This document shows, in pieces, positions 43,696 to 56,908 of a stretch of DNA of 64,000 nucleotides. The translations under genes were made by a program, and so were the position numbers. Position 1 is the stretch's first letter; each line of letters begins with the position of its first letter. The notes beneath the pieces were generated by a model. The model saw nothing but the letters and a program-made list of their open reading frames with translations, did not search any database and was not told the DNA's origin. The DNA comes from Lophium mytilinum. Taxonomy: Eukaryota; Ascomycota; Dothideomycetes; Mytilinidiales; Mytilinidiaceae. The stretch spans positions 1,695,334 through 1,759,333 of the forward strand of contig MU004185.1 of assembly GCA_010093605.1 (NCBI GenBank), written 5' to 3'.

Positions 43696-45121
43696 CACGT
43701 GAATTAAGCACTGATCACGTGCTAAGCAAAGGTCGCCAATCGACGGAAGGTATAAAGTCTTTCAACGGAGATTTGTCTTCGGCATGGAGGAATTTTGAGA
43801 GGATCAACAGGAAAGGCCATCAGTAGTTATAGCGCTGGTACTGCAGCTCAGACTGGTGAGGCATGAATAGTTCGTGGTGGCAAGTGAAAACTGAGAGTTC
43901 GACGATCGTATGAGCTCGGATCGACCAAGTCTCCTGGATCTAGTTTCATGTGGTAGTCGGCCATTTCCATTCAACAAGTCGACGATCATAATACGCACCA
44001 CCAAACCATGATGCCGAGAACCTACCATCATCAACGCTTCTAATCTTCTACTAACTAGAATCAAGAGTCTAGTCTAGTGATAGTGATGGCTATCATAACC
44101 CTGCCTAGTGGCTTCAAAGTTTTAATCACTGCCGGTACTCGCCATCATCACTCTTTTTACTTCCCCCCTCTCCATTTCTCATCGTGTTCGTCTGTTTACA
44201 CACCACCGCAGCAGCCATATACCAGCACCTCCCCCAGTCTTACTGCCCACCATGAAGAAGTAGTGACTGCCTGTTGCACACCAGCCCCACAGCCATGAGA
44301 GCATCAGCGAAATATTTGACTCTCCGCCATGGTGTGGATGCTGGTACGGTTCTCGCACTCCGCTTCTTCCTCCAGCCATCGAATTGCACTGTAGCAGATT
44401 TGACTCTCACCATCATAGGATTGGTCGTGGTTTTTTTGCACGCCATCCACCCAGTGCACTCTTCCCCAGGTCTCACAGCCATAAAGGTGTGCTCCACAAG
44501 GCTTTGCACTCCGTCGAATCCTCCACAACTCCTGCAGAAACACTGGAGAGCGAGTCGGGCTGAGATTTTATCCCCCCTCGGGGAGGTGAATTTGGATGAG
44601 CACGTGGCGAGCACGTGGCAATTCCTGCAAGCCGCGACGCAGCTATTCCGTCTTTTGAAGCTGACTAGCATGAGTGAAAAAGTGTGGTCTAGAAACAGAG
44701 CGCACGTGACTGTAGAAGGTTCACAAGTTGGTCGGGAGATCATCTATTCACTTCGAGAGAAACAGGACGCACGTGATCGACCTGATTTGAACATTCTCAT
44801 TCTAAAGTTTAGTAAGCTGAGTGAAGATGTGTCTAGTGAAGATCAGAAGCAGGGAAGAAACTAACGCGCTTACCACGTGGCAATAAGCGAAACTTAAATC
44901 GGTGCATAGGAGATGGCGAGCACGCGAGGAGTCTGGACTTAGTTAAGATTTGTCTAGTGATGATAACAAGCAGTGAACAAACTAATGCGCTTACCGCGTG
45001 GCAATAAGCGAGACTTGGCCAGAAGCAGGGGAGATGGCGAGCACGTGCTGACTCTAGACTCGGTGAAGTATGTCGTAAGCGAAAGGTGATAATTTTGCGG
45101 ATGGAAGATAGGAAGCACGTG
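43696..45121. promoter_or_regulatory. Cluster of nine CACGTG (E-box) sites
   Basis: CACGTG occurs at about 43696, 43716, 44601, 44612, 44703, 44770, 44874, 45042 and 45116. By chance one would be expected per roughly 4 kb at even base use. CACGTG is bound by bHLH factors such as Pho4/Cbf1/SREBP types in fungi. The sites lie upstream of neither flanking start codon (KEX2 and catalase both end here), so a promoter role is unclear. Confidence 0.6.
44820..45061. repeat. 121-bp imperfect tandem duplication
   Basis: Copies 44820-44940 and 44941-45061 align along their length, sharing TGTCTAGTGA, GCGCTTACC with CGTGGCAATAAGCGA, and GGAGATGGCGAGCACG. A more diverged third copy may precede at about 44670. 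Confidence 0.8.
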
Positions 45122-45233
45122 ATTGGACCTACAACGGTGAATTGACTTAGGTAAGAGCAACGGATGGGGCCGCGACCGAGGCCTCTTTTACCCCGCTCAG
45201 GCGGAGGTGCCTGCGGTGACGCTCTGGGGACTT

Positions 45234-45860
45234 TAGTTGCAAGTTTTTGCAGAATTGACTGCGCGAATGGAATTTTAGGAGACGCCGAGGGTACGCGGGT
45301 CTCTCTGTGTGGTTGGGTCTGAAGCTGGTAACTACAGCTTGAGAATCAGCGTACTGTTTGGAGGTTATGTGAGACCCGTGGAGTCCTCCCGTTGACAAGC
45401 TGGGTAGGCTAGTTGCAAGTTCTTACGGAATTGACCGCGTGAACGATATTTTAGGAGACGCTGAGGGAACACAGAGGGTACTTTTTGTAGTTACTTCTTG
45501 ACCTGTAAACACAGCAGCAGAATCAGGTCGACGCTCTTAGGATTCCAAAAGCAAGCTGAGGTCGTCCGATAGAGGGAGAGGGAAGCTTAGTTGCAAGTAC
45601 TGACAGAATTGACCGCATGAGAGCGATTTTGATAGTCGCGGCGTGTGCGTAGAGGGTACGAAGTCTAGTTGTTACTAACCCGTAAAGGAAGCGCCAGAAT
45701 CAGACTGCCGTTTTTAGGATAGGAAGGGCAAGCTGAAGGCCTCCCGTCGAAAAGCTGAGAAAATCGGTTGCACGTTTGTACAGAATCAACCGCGTAAGAC
45801 CAAACATAGCAGACGCGGAGGGTACCCAGCGTGCATCTAGCGTAGTTACTTTGGCCACTC
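45234..45860. repeat. Tandem repeat of about 177 bp, four diverged copies
   Basis: The landmark TAGTTGCAAGT (CGGTTGCACGT in copy 4) starts at 45234, 45410, 45588 and 45765, giving periods of 176, 178 and 177 bp. Each copy continues with CAGAATTGACCGCG-like sequence, a GGAGACGC-GAGGGTAC block, a GTAGTTACT-like block, AGAATCAG and an AAGCTGAG end. Copies are well diverged, so the array is old; the last is partial. Confidence 0.85.
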
Positions 45861-45997
45861 AAGTTGTCTAATATTGCCTGTGCATTATTAAGTAGCAGTA
45901 TCTTCTAATTGTAGGAGCGCAACGAGTTATCAAAGAGATACCTGAGGCCAGTCCTTCTATCCGATTCTAATTCTAAAGTCTCAAAACTCACAGTCCC

Positions 45998-47755
45998 CTA
46001 TGCCAGGGTAGCCGCCTCGATCTTCTTCCCAAGCTCTTCATCTACTCGCTTGAACATAGCTATGAACTATTAGCAACATGCTCGTACAAGTTCGAATGGG
46101 TCCAACTTACCAAAGGTTTCCTTCTGCACCCCCGGAACGGCTTGCTTCAATGTCGCCGCCACGTTCCCCACAAGATTCTCCTGTTGTCCCTTCTGTCTCC
46201 CCAACACATCCCACAGCCCTTTGGCCTGCACAAAATCTTCATCTGTGACCTCACTTGAGAAGTCGCTGACCTCGCCGACCCACTTCTCATGTGGATTGTC
46301 CCTAGCAATTGTAGCCGTCTTGCGGAAAACAACCTTCTTTTGAGTGGAGCCGACGTAGTTTGGGTCACCGCCGTAGTTAGATCCGAATACCATACCGCCG
46401 TCACGCTGGTAGGGAGAGTAGACAGGGCATTTGGCAGCGTTGGGAGGGAGGGTTTGGTAGTTGACGCCGAGGCGGTAACGGGCCGCGTCTGGGTAGGCGA
46501 ACATGCGGGCCTGGAGCACTAGGAGGAGGAATGTTAGTTTCTCAGTACGTTTGTCTGTAGTAGGTCGAAACTTACTGGGGTCTGCGGATGGCGCTATCCC
46601 GGGGACCATATTAGAAGGTGAAAAGGCGGCTTGTTCGATGTCGCGATAGTAGTTGGATGGGTTTTCATTGAGCGTCAACTTCCCCACTGGTCGGAGCGGA
46701 TAGTCCTTCTGTGGCCAGACCTTCGTCATGTCAAAGATGTTCCAGCGGTATAGCTCCGCATCTGCTGGGTCCATGACCTGCACGAAGAGGGTCCATGACG
46801 GGAAATCTCCATGTGCGATGGAGTCGTGGAGGTCTTGAACATGAGCATCTGGGTTCTCGCCGGCGAGCTTCGTAGCTTCAGACCTCGTCAAGTTCTTGAT
46901 GCCTTGATTCGTCTTGAAGTGGAACTTCACGTATTTGAAAGATCCGTCGTCCTTGACCAGCTTGTAGGTATGTCCGCTGTAAGAGTTTATATTGCGTATT
47001 GAAGCGGGGGTTCCACGATCGCTGAAAAGGATCATGAGTGCATGAATGCCTTCCTGGTTGGCGTTATGAAAGTCCCAGAACATAGACCAGTCGCCGAGGT
47101 GGGTTCGTGGATTTCGCTTGTGCGAGCGGTTGACGGAGGGGAATTTGATGGGATCTCGGATGAAGAACACTGGCTTGGGGCGCAGTCAGTACCGTCCTAG
47201 ACATTCGATCCAACGCATAATTCTTACAATATCATTGAACACAAAGTCCTGGTTTCCTTCTTCAGTGTATATCTTCATCCCCCATCCTCGAACATCTCGG
47301 ACCGTATCTGCCCCACCTGCTTCAGGCCCCACCGTCGATACCCGCAGGAGGCATTTGGATTTCTTGCCAATTGTGCTAAGGAATGCAGCCGAAGTGATAT
47401 CGGTCACGTCGTGCGTGACTTCGAATTCGCCAAATGCGCCAACAGCGCTAGCATGGACCACTCTAGGATGTGTCAGCGAGCTATAGCGAAACAGGTATTT
47501 GATTAAATATGATCCATTGGCGCAGCGTACCGTTCTGGGATTCTCTCACGGGAGAAATGAGCCAAGGTTTCAATTAGTTGCGTATCTTGCAGCAATACGA
47601 GTCCCTTGATGCCTTGTCCGCCGAAGTGTTGGGCTGAAGCTGGATCGGAAATGGGACGCCCTGGTGTCAAGCATTTAGAAATCGCTAAACGAGAACAATT
47701 TGATTGGAGGAGAGGTCGTACCTTCGGCCAATGTATACAAAGGAGCGTTAGTCAT
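45998..47755 (-). CDS. Monofunctional heme catalase (6 exons, 488 aa)
   Basis: Exons 47755-47722, 47660-47531, 47462-47228, 47173-46576, 46518-46111 and 46059-45998. The catalytic His is in [19 protein letters not shown], the catalytic Asn in [17 protein letters not shown] (as in yeast Cta1, which has YNN there), and the proximal heme Tyr in [18 protein letters not shown]. The C-terminal flavodoxin-like domain of large-subunit catalases is absent, so this is a small-subunit enzyme. It decomposes H2O2 to water and O2. The C-terminus, EAATLA, carries no SKL-type peroxisomal signal, and no signal peptide is seen; cytosolic location is likely. The first exon codes only 11 residues and a base. A Yap-like bZIP gene lies 327 bp upstream on the same strand. 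Confidence 0.95.
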
Positions 47756-48081
47756 GGTTGAAATGTTGATAAGCTTTGGAGATTGGGTTCGTCACTTCAA
47801 TAGAAAGATTCGAGCTGGCGGGATAACATAAATATAATAAACGCCAAACACCACAATGACGAAACCTTCCCTGGTATAACTCTTGAAAACTCCCAGGAAA
47901 GCCAATACGCATAACGACAGTCAAGCTGACAGACTCGGGTAGGCATTTCAACGTTGCCACTGGTATGAGAATCAGGGCGGGCTCGCCACTGAAGCCCCGT
48001 GCTGACAATGCATGCCTGTAATGCTTGTGCAGGAAGCAAAGATCCCTCCGGGAATAAGTGGGCTCCTGACGCTTTGAACCC

Positions 48082-48840
48082 CTACTCCATGCCCTCTAGC
48101 AGGTCCAGCAGTCTCTTTAACCGAGTGGCTCTTTTGGCCTGCTCGTCGTCGGGCTCTTCTCTTGCTGCACGGTCGTCCCCGCCCATTAGCAGCGCGACGA
48201 GCGCCCGCAGTCGGTTGCACTCAGTCTTGAGCACGGCATTTGCTGACTCCATGTCCTCGGATTTCTTTGTCAGGTCTTGGACTTTGACTTCGAGTTCCCG
48301 AATTTTCGCTTCTTTCCTTTCTCTGAACGCTCGTTGGCTTTGGCGATTTCGCTCTCGACGCTTCTGTGGCTCTGGTCAGTGCTGGTTCATGTGGGGAGAT
48401 AGTATTTCGCGATCTAGGGGCCAAAAGGGCAGGCAGCTGCGTTACTAACAGTGAGTAACAGCATAAGGCACTTACCTCGGTCACTATCCCGTCAATAGTG
48501 CTAGCGTGTTGCTCGTCTATTCGCTCGGAGGTAGCACTAGTCGTATCCGACATAGTTCGAAATGGGCTCTGCAGTGATTTCCCAAAGGGCTGGGCTTCCG
48601 AACCGCTGCCAGAGAGCCCTTCTGAACTCTCTGATCCTTGTCGTGAAGACAGTGAGGGGTATGGGAGTCCCTAGCCATCGTCTATCAGCAATGAACCGCG
48701 ATCAGGCCATGAATACGTACCTGTGAGGAATTGCTGATAGCCTCGTAAGGATACTGTGAGTGCATGCCGAGGGGTGCTCCACTTGTGGATAAGAAACCGC
48801 TTGAGACTGGCCAGGGGCCTGAGTAATAGGAGGTCATCAT
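48082..48840 (-). CDS. bZIP transcription factor, Yap/AP-1-like basic region (3 exons, 198 aa)
   Basis: Exons 48840-48721, 48670-48476 and 48363-48082, all phase 0. The N-terminal 100 residues are Ser/Gly/Pro-rich. The third exon carries the basic region KRRERNRQSQRAFRERK; its NxxxQxxFR pattern is that of fungal Yap/Pap1-type factors rather than Gcn4. A leucine zipper follows (IRELEVKVQDLTKKSEDME and on to L-A-V-L-K heptads). The C-terminus ends in LKRLLDLLEGME. At 198 aa it is short and lacks the Cys-rich domains of Yap1, so redox sensing through those is not expected. Its position directly upstream of a catalase suggests an oxidative-stress link, which is inference. Confidence 0.92.
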
Positions 48841-49518
48841 TGAATATGTCGTGCAGTGAGATGATGGGTTAGATATCGAAGAATTCCGTCTGGATCGAGC
48901 GATAGAAATACAATTCTCAAAAGCAGGTATAATATGCTAGGCTAAAGGAGTAAAGGACACGGAATGCTGACTTACGGGAAGTTGCCGCCGGTCTTTATAG
49001 GACGCGAAGGTTCCCACTTAGATAGTCTGGAGAGCATTCTCCTGCATTAGAAACGCCAAGCGTTACTCAACATGACTAGCGGAATATGCACTGCTAAGAT
49101 GCATGCTTTGTCCAAAACGATGAATTAGCAAGCACCTACCCAGTAGAGCTCCAGTTATGAGCCACTGACGTCGGGGTGGTATGTTCAGTCCCGGTGCTAC
49201 TGTTGCAGGCTTCTATGCCGCCAGCCTATACACGTACAAGGCTTAGCGAGTTTGCGTCAACGATTACGCTGCAACCCGTATTCTCGCTATCGTTGATGTT
49301 GCGATACCACGGCGGTATGAGGAGGAACCAGTGAGGGACACGCCTAGAGGCCTGACAAAAACCCCAGTTCATTCTATTCATGGAGAATGCCGCCAATTTT
49401 GGGCCTCTTTGGGAGAGTACAGCCGTTGGGGTAGATTGTATTCGCGCAGGAGGCTGTCTGACGTCTTTCAACTGGTCTTCTTGATGGTGAGAAGTCGGGA
49501 CACAGCATGGTTCGTGAT

Positions 49519-49551
49519 ATCTGACGGAGATCTGACGGAGATCTGACGGAG
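49519..49551. repeat. 11-bp tandem repeat, three copies
   Basis: ATCTGACGGAG three times in a row. Purpose unknown. Confidence 0.9.
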
Positions 49552-50406
49552 ATCATCTGGAGAAAAAGAGGTCCGAACGGCCTCCGGTTCCGAATAGCGG
49601 CCGAGATAAGATTGCTCCAAATCTGCCAGGTTCAAAATGTTTCGAGAAAAAAGCCCCTAGTTGACACAGTACAGCCTAGTATTTGCCGATTTGAATCTCG
49701 GAGCTACTCATTATCCCCGGGGGCACACTAGGTTTCCAACCGTTAGTCTGTATCCATAAATAATGCAGGGCTCTAAAACTCCAACGTCGTTGCACACATC
49801 ACCAATTGTTGACTCCTCGGAGCATTCCACGTAGCCCAGGCCCGATATAGGCCTTAGAGAATTGCTTGAATGTAGCTCAGTGCCCGATCATCTCTCATCC
49901 CTGGTGTCAACCACGGCACCACCCGAATCCGAGCCATAACCACCGCGATATTTCCACGTCACATGCCACGCACCCAGACACGCATACCACTGCCTCTTCA
50001 GACACTGACACAGCAGCTGGCGATATTATCTTATGCCTCCCACAGGCTGCTCGCCGTGCGTTGCAGCTGAGTCACCCACTTCCCCAGACGCCTCCCTGTC
50101 ACCCTGCGCCGGCCATCGCCGGACCGGGCTTGTTCTTGGCCTCAAGCCTGCTTAGATATTCGAAGAAATATCACGCCCGATTCTCGCGCACCCTCACCCT
50201 TGCGCAAATCATTCTCCTTCTTCTTGTTCCCCTGCACAGTGCCCGCATGCCGTCACGCTTACGTTCTCTCTTTGAACGTCTCTATGGTTTGCCAACCCTC
50301 CGTGGCTTCACAACGTAAGCTTCATGGGCCCTTGCCGGGCTTCCGATGGACCCATTTCGGTGCCGAGATTGTAGGGAATGTGCTGTGTCTCCAACGGTGG
50401 AATTGA

Positions 50407-50414
50407 TATAAATA
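50407..50414 (+). promoter_or_regulatory. TATA-like element of the GMC gene
   Basis: TATAAATA 138 bp before the GMC start codon. Short GTATCAGA/ATCTGAGCATCAGA repeats follow at 50439-50470. Confidence 0.55.
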
Positions 50415-50439
50415 TGGGTGTGGTCCCGCACGAGGGTAG

Positions 50440-52580
<2,141 letters not shown>

Positions 52581-53838
52581 TTGGAAAAAGTCTTCCTTAT
52601 TTACGGCTTGGGGTAGAGAATCTTGTCGATCGATCTAATGAACCTTGAACTTAGCTCAGATATTAATGTTCCATACCAATATGAATTGTGTTACCTTGAA
52701 GTCTGGCTTGTCAGGGCCTTGATGGGGACTCCCTTTTTGAAGCTAACGACTTCAACGTGCTAGTTTGGCAAATACTCATAGATATACCCCGTAAGCCTCG
52801 GAATTCGAAGCCAGCTGTCCGGGCCTACATTGCCTAATAGTCTCTAGGAATCTCGGGGGCACATGAACGTTAACACACAGCTTGTGTTCTTGTGCAAGGA
52901 AGTGAACTCGTAAGTCTAATCGCCCTTGTGCAACGCGCGTGGGTATCGCTGTCACACGCCGCTGACCTCCCAGTCGTCGCGACCACGGCTACGAGCCTGC
53001 ACTTTGTTCAGCCAGGCTAGGAAGCGGGGGCGGTATTCACTTCGTGCACCCAAATGTAACAACGAGCTCATCTCTACCATAGTAGCCCGTCACACGAAAC
53101 CCCCTCGAGCACGCATATATGCTTGAACACATAGTTTCTCCCTAAAGCATAGACTCACCATGCACGCCGCTTTCACGGTTCAATTACACCCCAACGCAGG
53201 TTCCTGGAAAAAGCCCCGCCGAAAACAGACGTTTGTGACGCCGTTTTGTGAGGGCCTTTTCTAGCTATACCAAGAGTAAAGCCGCAGCCTCGCGTAAGCG
53301 CGCTAAGGCTCCATCTAATAGTAAGGTTTAACCCTACTAGGTGATATTTAGTAGGAGAGTTGCCGACCATATAACTAGCATGAGCATATACGCGTCCCCT
53401 TGTTTCGCCCCCGTCAGTCTAAAGGGGAGGAGATGGCTAAATAGATGAAAGGTGAATGTCGGTAGCCAAATGTGGAGATCGGATGACCGGGTGGTGAAAG
53501 CTTGTGGAGAGCCGCACCGCCACGTGTGTCGATCATGTAGTAGGATAAAATTGCTGTTTTCCGGGAGCAGCACCCTCAGACTCGAGTCAAGTGAGAACGG
53601 AGAAGATTAACATTGTTTTCATGATACAGAAACGAAAGTATAATATGTAAATATGGTGGTAGGAATCGTGATGTGTGTAGTTCGACAAGCAGTCGGAGAA
53701 GGAATTGTCTTGCTATAGGTAGGACGACCAGGTGTCCCCCAAATGTCGGCAGCTAGCCTTAGAAGCCCCGAGGCTTAGTAAGCTCAAATACCACGTGATC
53801 CAACCCCAAAGACATGCACATGTCCCTGAACCACAGAC
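52581..53838. other. 1.3-kb convergent intergenic
   Basis: 3' flanks of two convergent genes. Short frames only, no RNA gene or recognisable repeat. Confidence 0.55.
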
Positions 53839-55248
53839 CTAAAATTTCGCAGCCTTACCAAGCTGAATTAGATCATCTAGCACCTTAGAAACGTCGTCAC
53901 AATCCGCCAAGTTCATAACAGCATTCTTGACTTTGTCGTCCTTATCCTTCAAAGATAAGGCTTTGAGAACCGTCGCGTACTTGTCCTCAGCAGCCTGTTG
54001 GTAACCATCGTCACCTGGAAGACCTGGGTACCCTGTGACAGTAATGTTGACAAGTTCGTCGCCGATGTTGAACGTCATATAACCAAGGAAGTATTGAAGG
54101 TCATCAGAGATGGACACCGTCTTGATATTTCGTGTAAGATCTTGCGCAATCGGGTTGGCTACCAATGCGTCGTTAAATTCCAGCGGGTTCCGCATGTCGA
54201 CGACAAGTGGAGCTACGATATCAAAAGGGATGCTGTACTGAGCCACAGCAAGCGTCGTGACATTCTGGATCCAATTATCGGGGTCAAGAACAGCCGGGCC
54301 AGCGAAGACGGTGATGTTGCTGATATCCGATGGGCTCCAGGTACGACATTGTCGGTACTGGTCAACGGCGTAGACGAACCCGAGGCTTCGAGCATGAACC
54401 GGCAACGTTTTGAGAGTCTGGGCAGAACTCTCCCACTTTTCACCTAAACCGTCGATCAAGAGAGTCGGGTCGGCGTCAAGGGCAAAGGCGCGGAGGTAAC
54501 CATATTCCTGTTCCATGACGTTGAGTGGGCCTTTGATTCCGGCTTTGGCAAGGAATGCAGCTTCAGCACCGAGTTGGCCTCCGCTTGCTGGATGCGTTCG
54601 TCGTGTTTCTGCTTCGGTATGGAGCCACGATGAAAGACCGGCTGAATTGGATGCCGCAAGACCCATGGCCGAAGCGATCATTTCGGCATCCCAACCCATC
54701 AAGTTGCCAACTGCAGCAGCTGTAGCTGGAGGGGCATTGATCATGGCATGGAACGCTGTCTCTTTCTCTACCACCTCAGAAGTCTCGGAAAAGCCGACAG
54801 TAGCGAAACCAATACGAGTCGCGTACTCGTATCCAATAGCCATCGCTGAGAGAAACTCTTTTCCGGATTTGTGGTTCGCGGCCGCGACGCAAAGTAGTGC
54901 GGGAAATACTCCCGAAGCGGGATGTGAGGCGGAAACAACATGTTCGAACTCGAAGGCTGCAGCGGCAAATCCCATCATGTACATCTGGCCCGAAAGTGAG
55001 GTTTGCGTGCCATCAAGAGTAGCGTAGCTGACGTTGCCCCTGCCGCTTCCGTGCGTGATCTTGACGGCCTCAAGTGCAGATTGGTAGATGGGTTGAGCCC
55101 TTCCAGCCAGCATGACGGAGAAGTTGTCGAGCATCCAGATTGATAGGAGGAGCAGAAAGCTCGCAGGTAGGGCCTCGAAGGTAGTATTGGCTGCGAAGGT
55201 GGCCATCTGGGCCGTATAGGAAGTAGCCTCTATCGAGTGGTTCCACAT
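53839..55248 (-). CDS. MmgE/PrpD family protein (2-methylcitrate dehydratase / cis-aconitate decarboxylase superfamily, 469 aa)
   Basis: Intronless. The N-terminal helical domain shows the family plan TTFEALPASFLLLL, then LDNFSVMLAGRAQPI in place of the usual LDTLGVALAG. The key region is FAAAAFEFEHVVSASHPASGVFPALL, where the His and acidic residues correspond to the family's FDD-H-SHPG motif. Next come GYEYATRIG and AAVGNLMGWDAEMIASAMGLA with the SHAGLS-like NSAGLSSWLH. The C-terminal domain is shorter than in PrpD and ends DLIQLGKAAKF. Activity (dehydratase, decarboxylase or isomerase) cannot be told apart by sequence. The start at 55248 is used; MATFAAN at 55206 is an alternative. A TATA box lies about 96 bp upstream. 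Confidence 0.85.
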   Translation of the reverse strand: MWNHSIEATSYTAQMATFAANTTFEALPASFLLLLSIWMLDNFSVMLAGRAQPIYQSALEAVKITHGSGRGNVSYATLDGTQTSLSGQMYMMGFAAAAFEFEHVVSASHPASGVFPALLCVAAANHKSGKEFLSAMAIGYEYATRIGFATVGFSETSEVVEKETAFHAMINAPPATAAAVGNLMGWDAEMIASAMGLAASNSAGLSSWLHTEAETRRTHPASGGQLGAEAAFLAKAGIKGPLNVMEQEYGYLRAFALDADPTLLIDGLGEKWESSAQTLKTLPVHARSLGFVYAVDQYRQCRTWSPSDISNITVFAGPAVLDPDNWIQNVTTLAVAQYSIPFDIVAPLVVDMRNPLEFNDALVANPIAQDLTRNIKTVSISDDLQYFLGYMTFNIGDELVNITVTGYPGLPGDDGYQQAAEDKYATVLKALSLKDKDDKVKNAVMNLADCDDVSKVLDDLIQLGKAAKF

Positions 55249-55343
55249 GATGAATGATCCAGAAATGATATGATGGAAGGTGGAAGGTTGTCTCGGTGAC
55301 TGAGTGGATGAGTGGATGAAGCTGATGTGGTCGAACTCTTTTA

Positions 55344-55352
55344 CCTTATATA
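55344..55352 (-). promoter_or_regulatory. TATA box of the MmgE/PrpD gene
   Basis: TATATAAGG on the minus strand, about 96 bp before the start codon at 55248. Confidence 0.6.
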
Positions 55353-55889
55353 CCGACCCCTAGTCATTGCTTTTGGTAGTCTACCACACACTTACAAGTG
55401 ACAGGCTTCTAATTGCCAGAAGAAATGCTCAGCCCCGCGATTACGTTCCATTTCGCAACCTTCATCATTTTCAGCAAGGCGACCGAGATTCGGCTGCTAG
55501 GGTACCGTTAGCAGCCGATCTACTTGCGCGTATATTGATGCCAAGTCATGTTGGTCCATTCTAGGGCATAAGCACGGATATGAACAAGAAAAACCCCACT
55601 ACGTAGATAACCATATTGAGGGCTAATTGCGACTTGCTACTGGTATAGTCAGAGGCGTAGCAAAAAGTTAGATGAAGAGTGTGTGTGCACAGGAGAGAGA
55701 TCCAAGGTTGGGGGGCTTGGCCTATAGCTGCTGTCGTCAGGGAAAAAGTTACCAGCATTTTTCCAACATTTAGCCGCAACTTGCTGCCAAATGCGCGTAC
55801 TGCGCGGTTTACGCAATAGCTTATAGTATTATTTTCGCAGCGGCAACTTACCGCAATCTATCTAGTACTAATTTTGTATGCGCCTTGGG

Positions 55890-56215
55890 CGCGTTAGACG
55901 CAAAGTGCTGCACTTGCTGCACTCGCCGCACTCTGCGCATAACGCAGTAAACTGCGCACTCTGCTACAAGCTGCGCACTTCGCAGTAAACTACGCACTCC
56001 GCTGCAAGCTACGCACTCTGCGCATAATGTAGTAAACTGCGCACTCCGCTATAAGCTGCGTACTCTGTAGTAAACTACGCACTCCGCTGCAAGCTATGCA
56101 CTCTGCGCATAACGCAGTAAACTGCGCACTCCGCTATAAGCTGCGCACTCCGCAGTAAACTATGTACTCTGCTGCAAGCTACGCACTCTACTATAGGCTA
56201 CAGTAAAGCGCTGTA
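55890..56215. repeat. 85-bp higher-order tandem repeat built of about 21-bp sub-units
   Basis: CTCTGCGCAT marks the repeat start at 55931, 56016 and 56101, and the next register (56186) begins a decayed copy, so the period is exactly 85 bp. Each 85-bp unit contains four sub-units of about 21 bp, alternating GCGCACTCCGCTATAAGCT-like and GCGCACT-CGCAGTAAACT-like forms. GCGCA-type motifs already appear in single form from 55790. Confidence 0.9.
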
Positions 56216-56400
56216 TTAATATTATATAGTTTAAGCGCGAAATTATTATATTATTAGGTGCTAGTATTAATAGACTAATAATTATTAGAGTATATAAGAT
56301 ATACTATATAAGTAAGCTCTATCTACTATTTATTATATATTTTTAATGCTATAATATAATATAGAATTTTAGATAAAAATATCTAGAATTTTAATAAGAC
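56216..56400. other. Very AT-rich tract next to the repeat
   Basis: Dominated by TA dinucleotides and ATTATTA/TATATA runs, in sharp contrast to both sides. This is the look of DNA hit by repeat-induced C-to-T change or of an old decayed element; no element family can be named. Confidence 0.7.
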
Positions 56401-56402
56401 TA

Positions 56403-56654
56403 GCTACTACCGACCGGATCCTCAAGTGGGAATCACCGGCTGTCCGTAGTTGGGGCTCTCTACAACAACTGGTAGCATTGACGATGAACTCGCAGCCGCC
56501 TTCGGAATTCGAGAATACGGGTGCGGGAGTCAAGACGAGCGCGGTGTGGAAGCCAAAAGTCAAGGTCAGAGTGGATTCGGAGAATAAGGTACAGATCGTT
56601 GTTAGTGACCGACCGGGGATGTCAAACGTGCTACCGGGAGAAAAGTACACTTGA
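56403..56654 (+). pseudogene. Possible 3' remnant of a gene cut by the AT-rich tract
   Basis: A frame that comes open straight out of the AT-rich tract codes ATTDRILKWESPAVRSWG and ends with KVQIVVSDRPGMSNVLPG and a stop. The composition is normal for coding DNA here, but there is no start with context other than an internal ATG at 56484, and I do not recognise the family. Minus-strand frames overlap it. Confidence 0.3.
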
Positions 56655-56908
56655 GTGATGGGCGTGGGGTTAGAGACTGGTATGCTTGCATGTAAGAGCA
56701 TGATGCTTTCTTTTCATAACAACGACGGACGATGATGACATGTATATTACCTAATTCTGACACTCTTTTGCCACAGCGTGAGGAGTTTCATAGCAGTTTT
56801 TAGCTTTCCGAATGACAGAGAGTTTCAGCATTTCGGACAGATAGTACACTCCGCAAGACTATCTCATATATTCGACGTGTCTTTGCTACCGACAACCTCG
56901 AACTAGCC

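Larger units (their letters stand above)
43519..45997. other. 2.5-kb gene-free region rich in repeats and CACGTG sites
   Basis: No supported gene. Holds nine CACGTG hexamers (43696-45121), a 121-bp tandem duplication (44820-45061) and a 4-copy repeat of about 177 bp (45234-45860). A 196-codon frame at 44274-44864 runs through these repeats and is rejected as coding. Confidence 0.7.

Noticed and set aside
44274-44864. 196-codon open frame on the + strand
   Set aside because: Runs into the 121-bp duplication and across CACGTG clusters, has no intron logic, no family look and irregular composition.
49866-50318. 150-codon frame before the GMC gene
   Set aside because: His/Pro/Ser-rich, no family look; ends before the TATA element and is most likely promoter or leader DNA.
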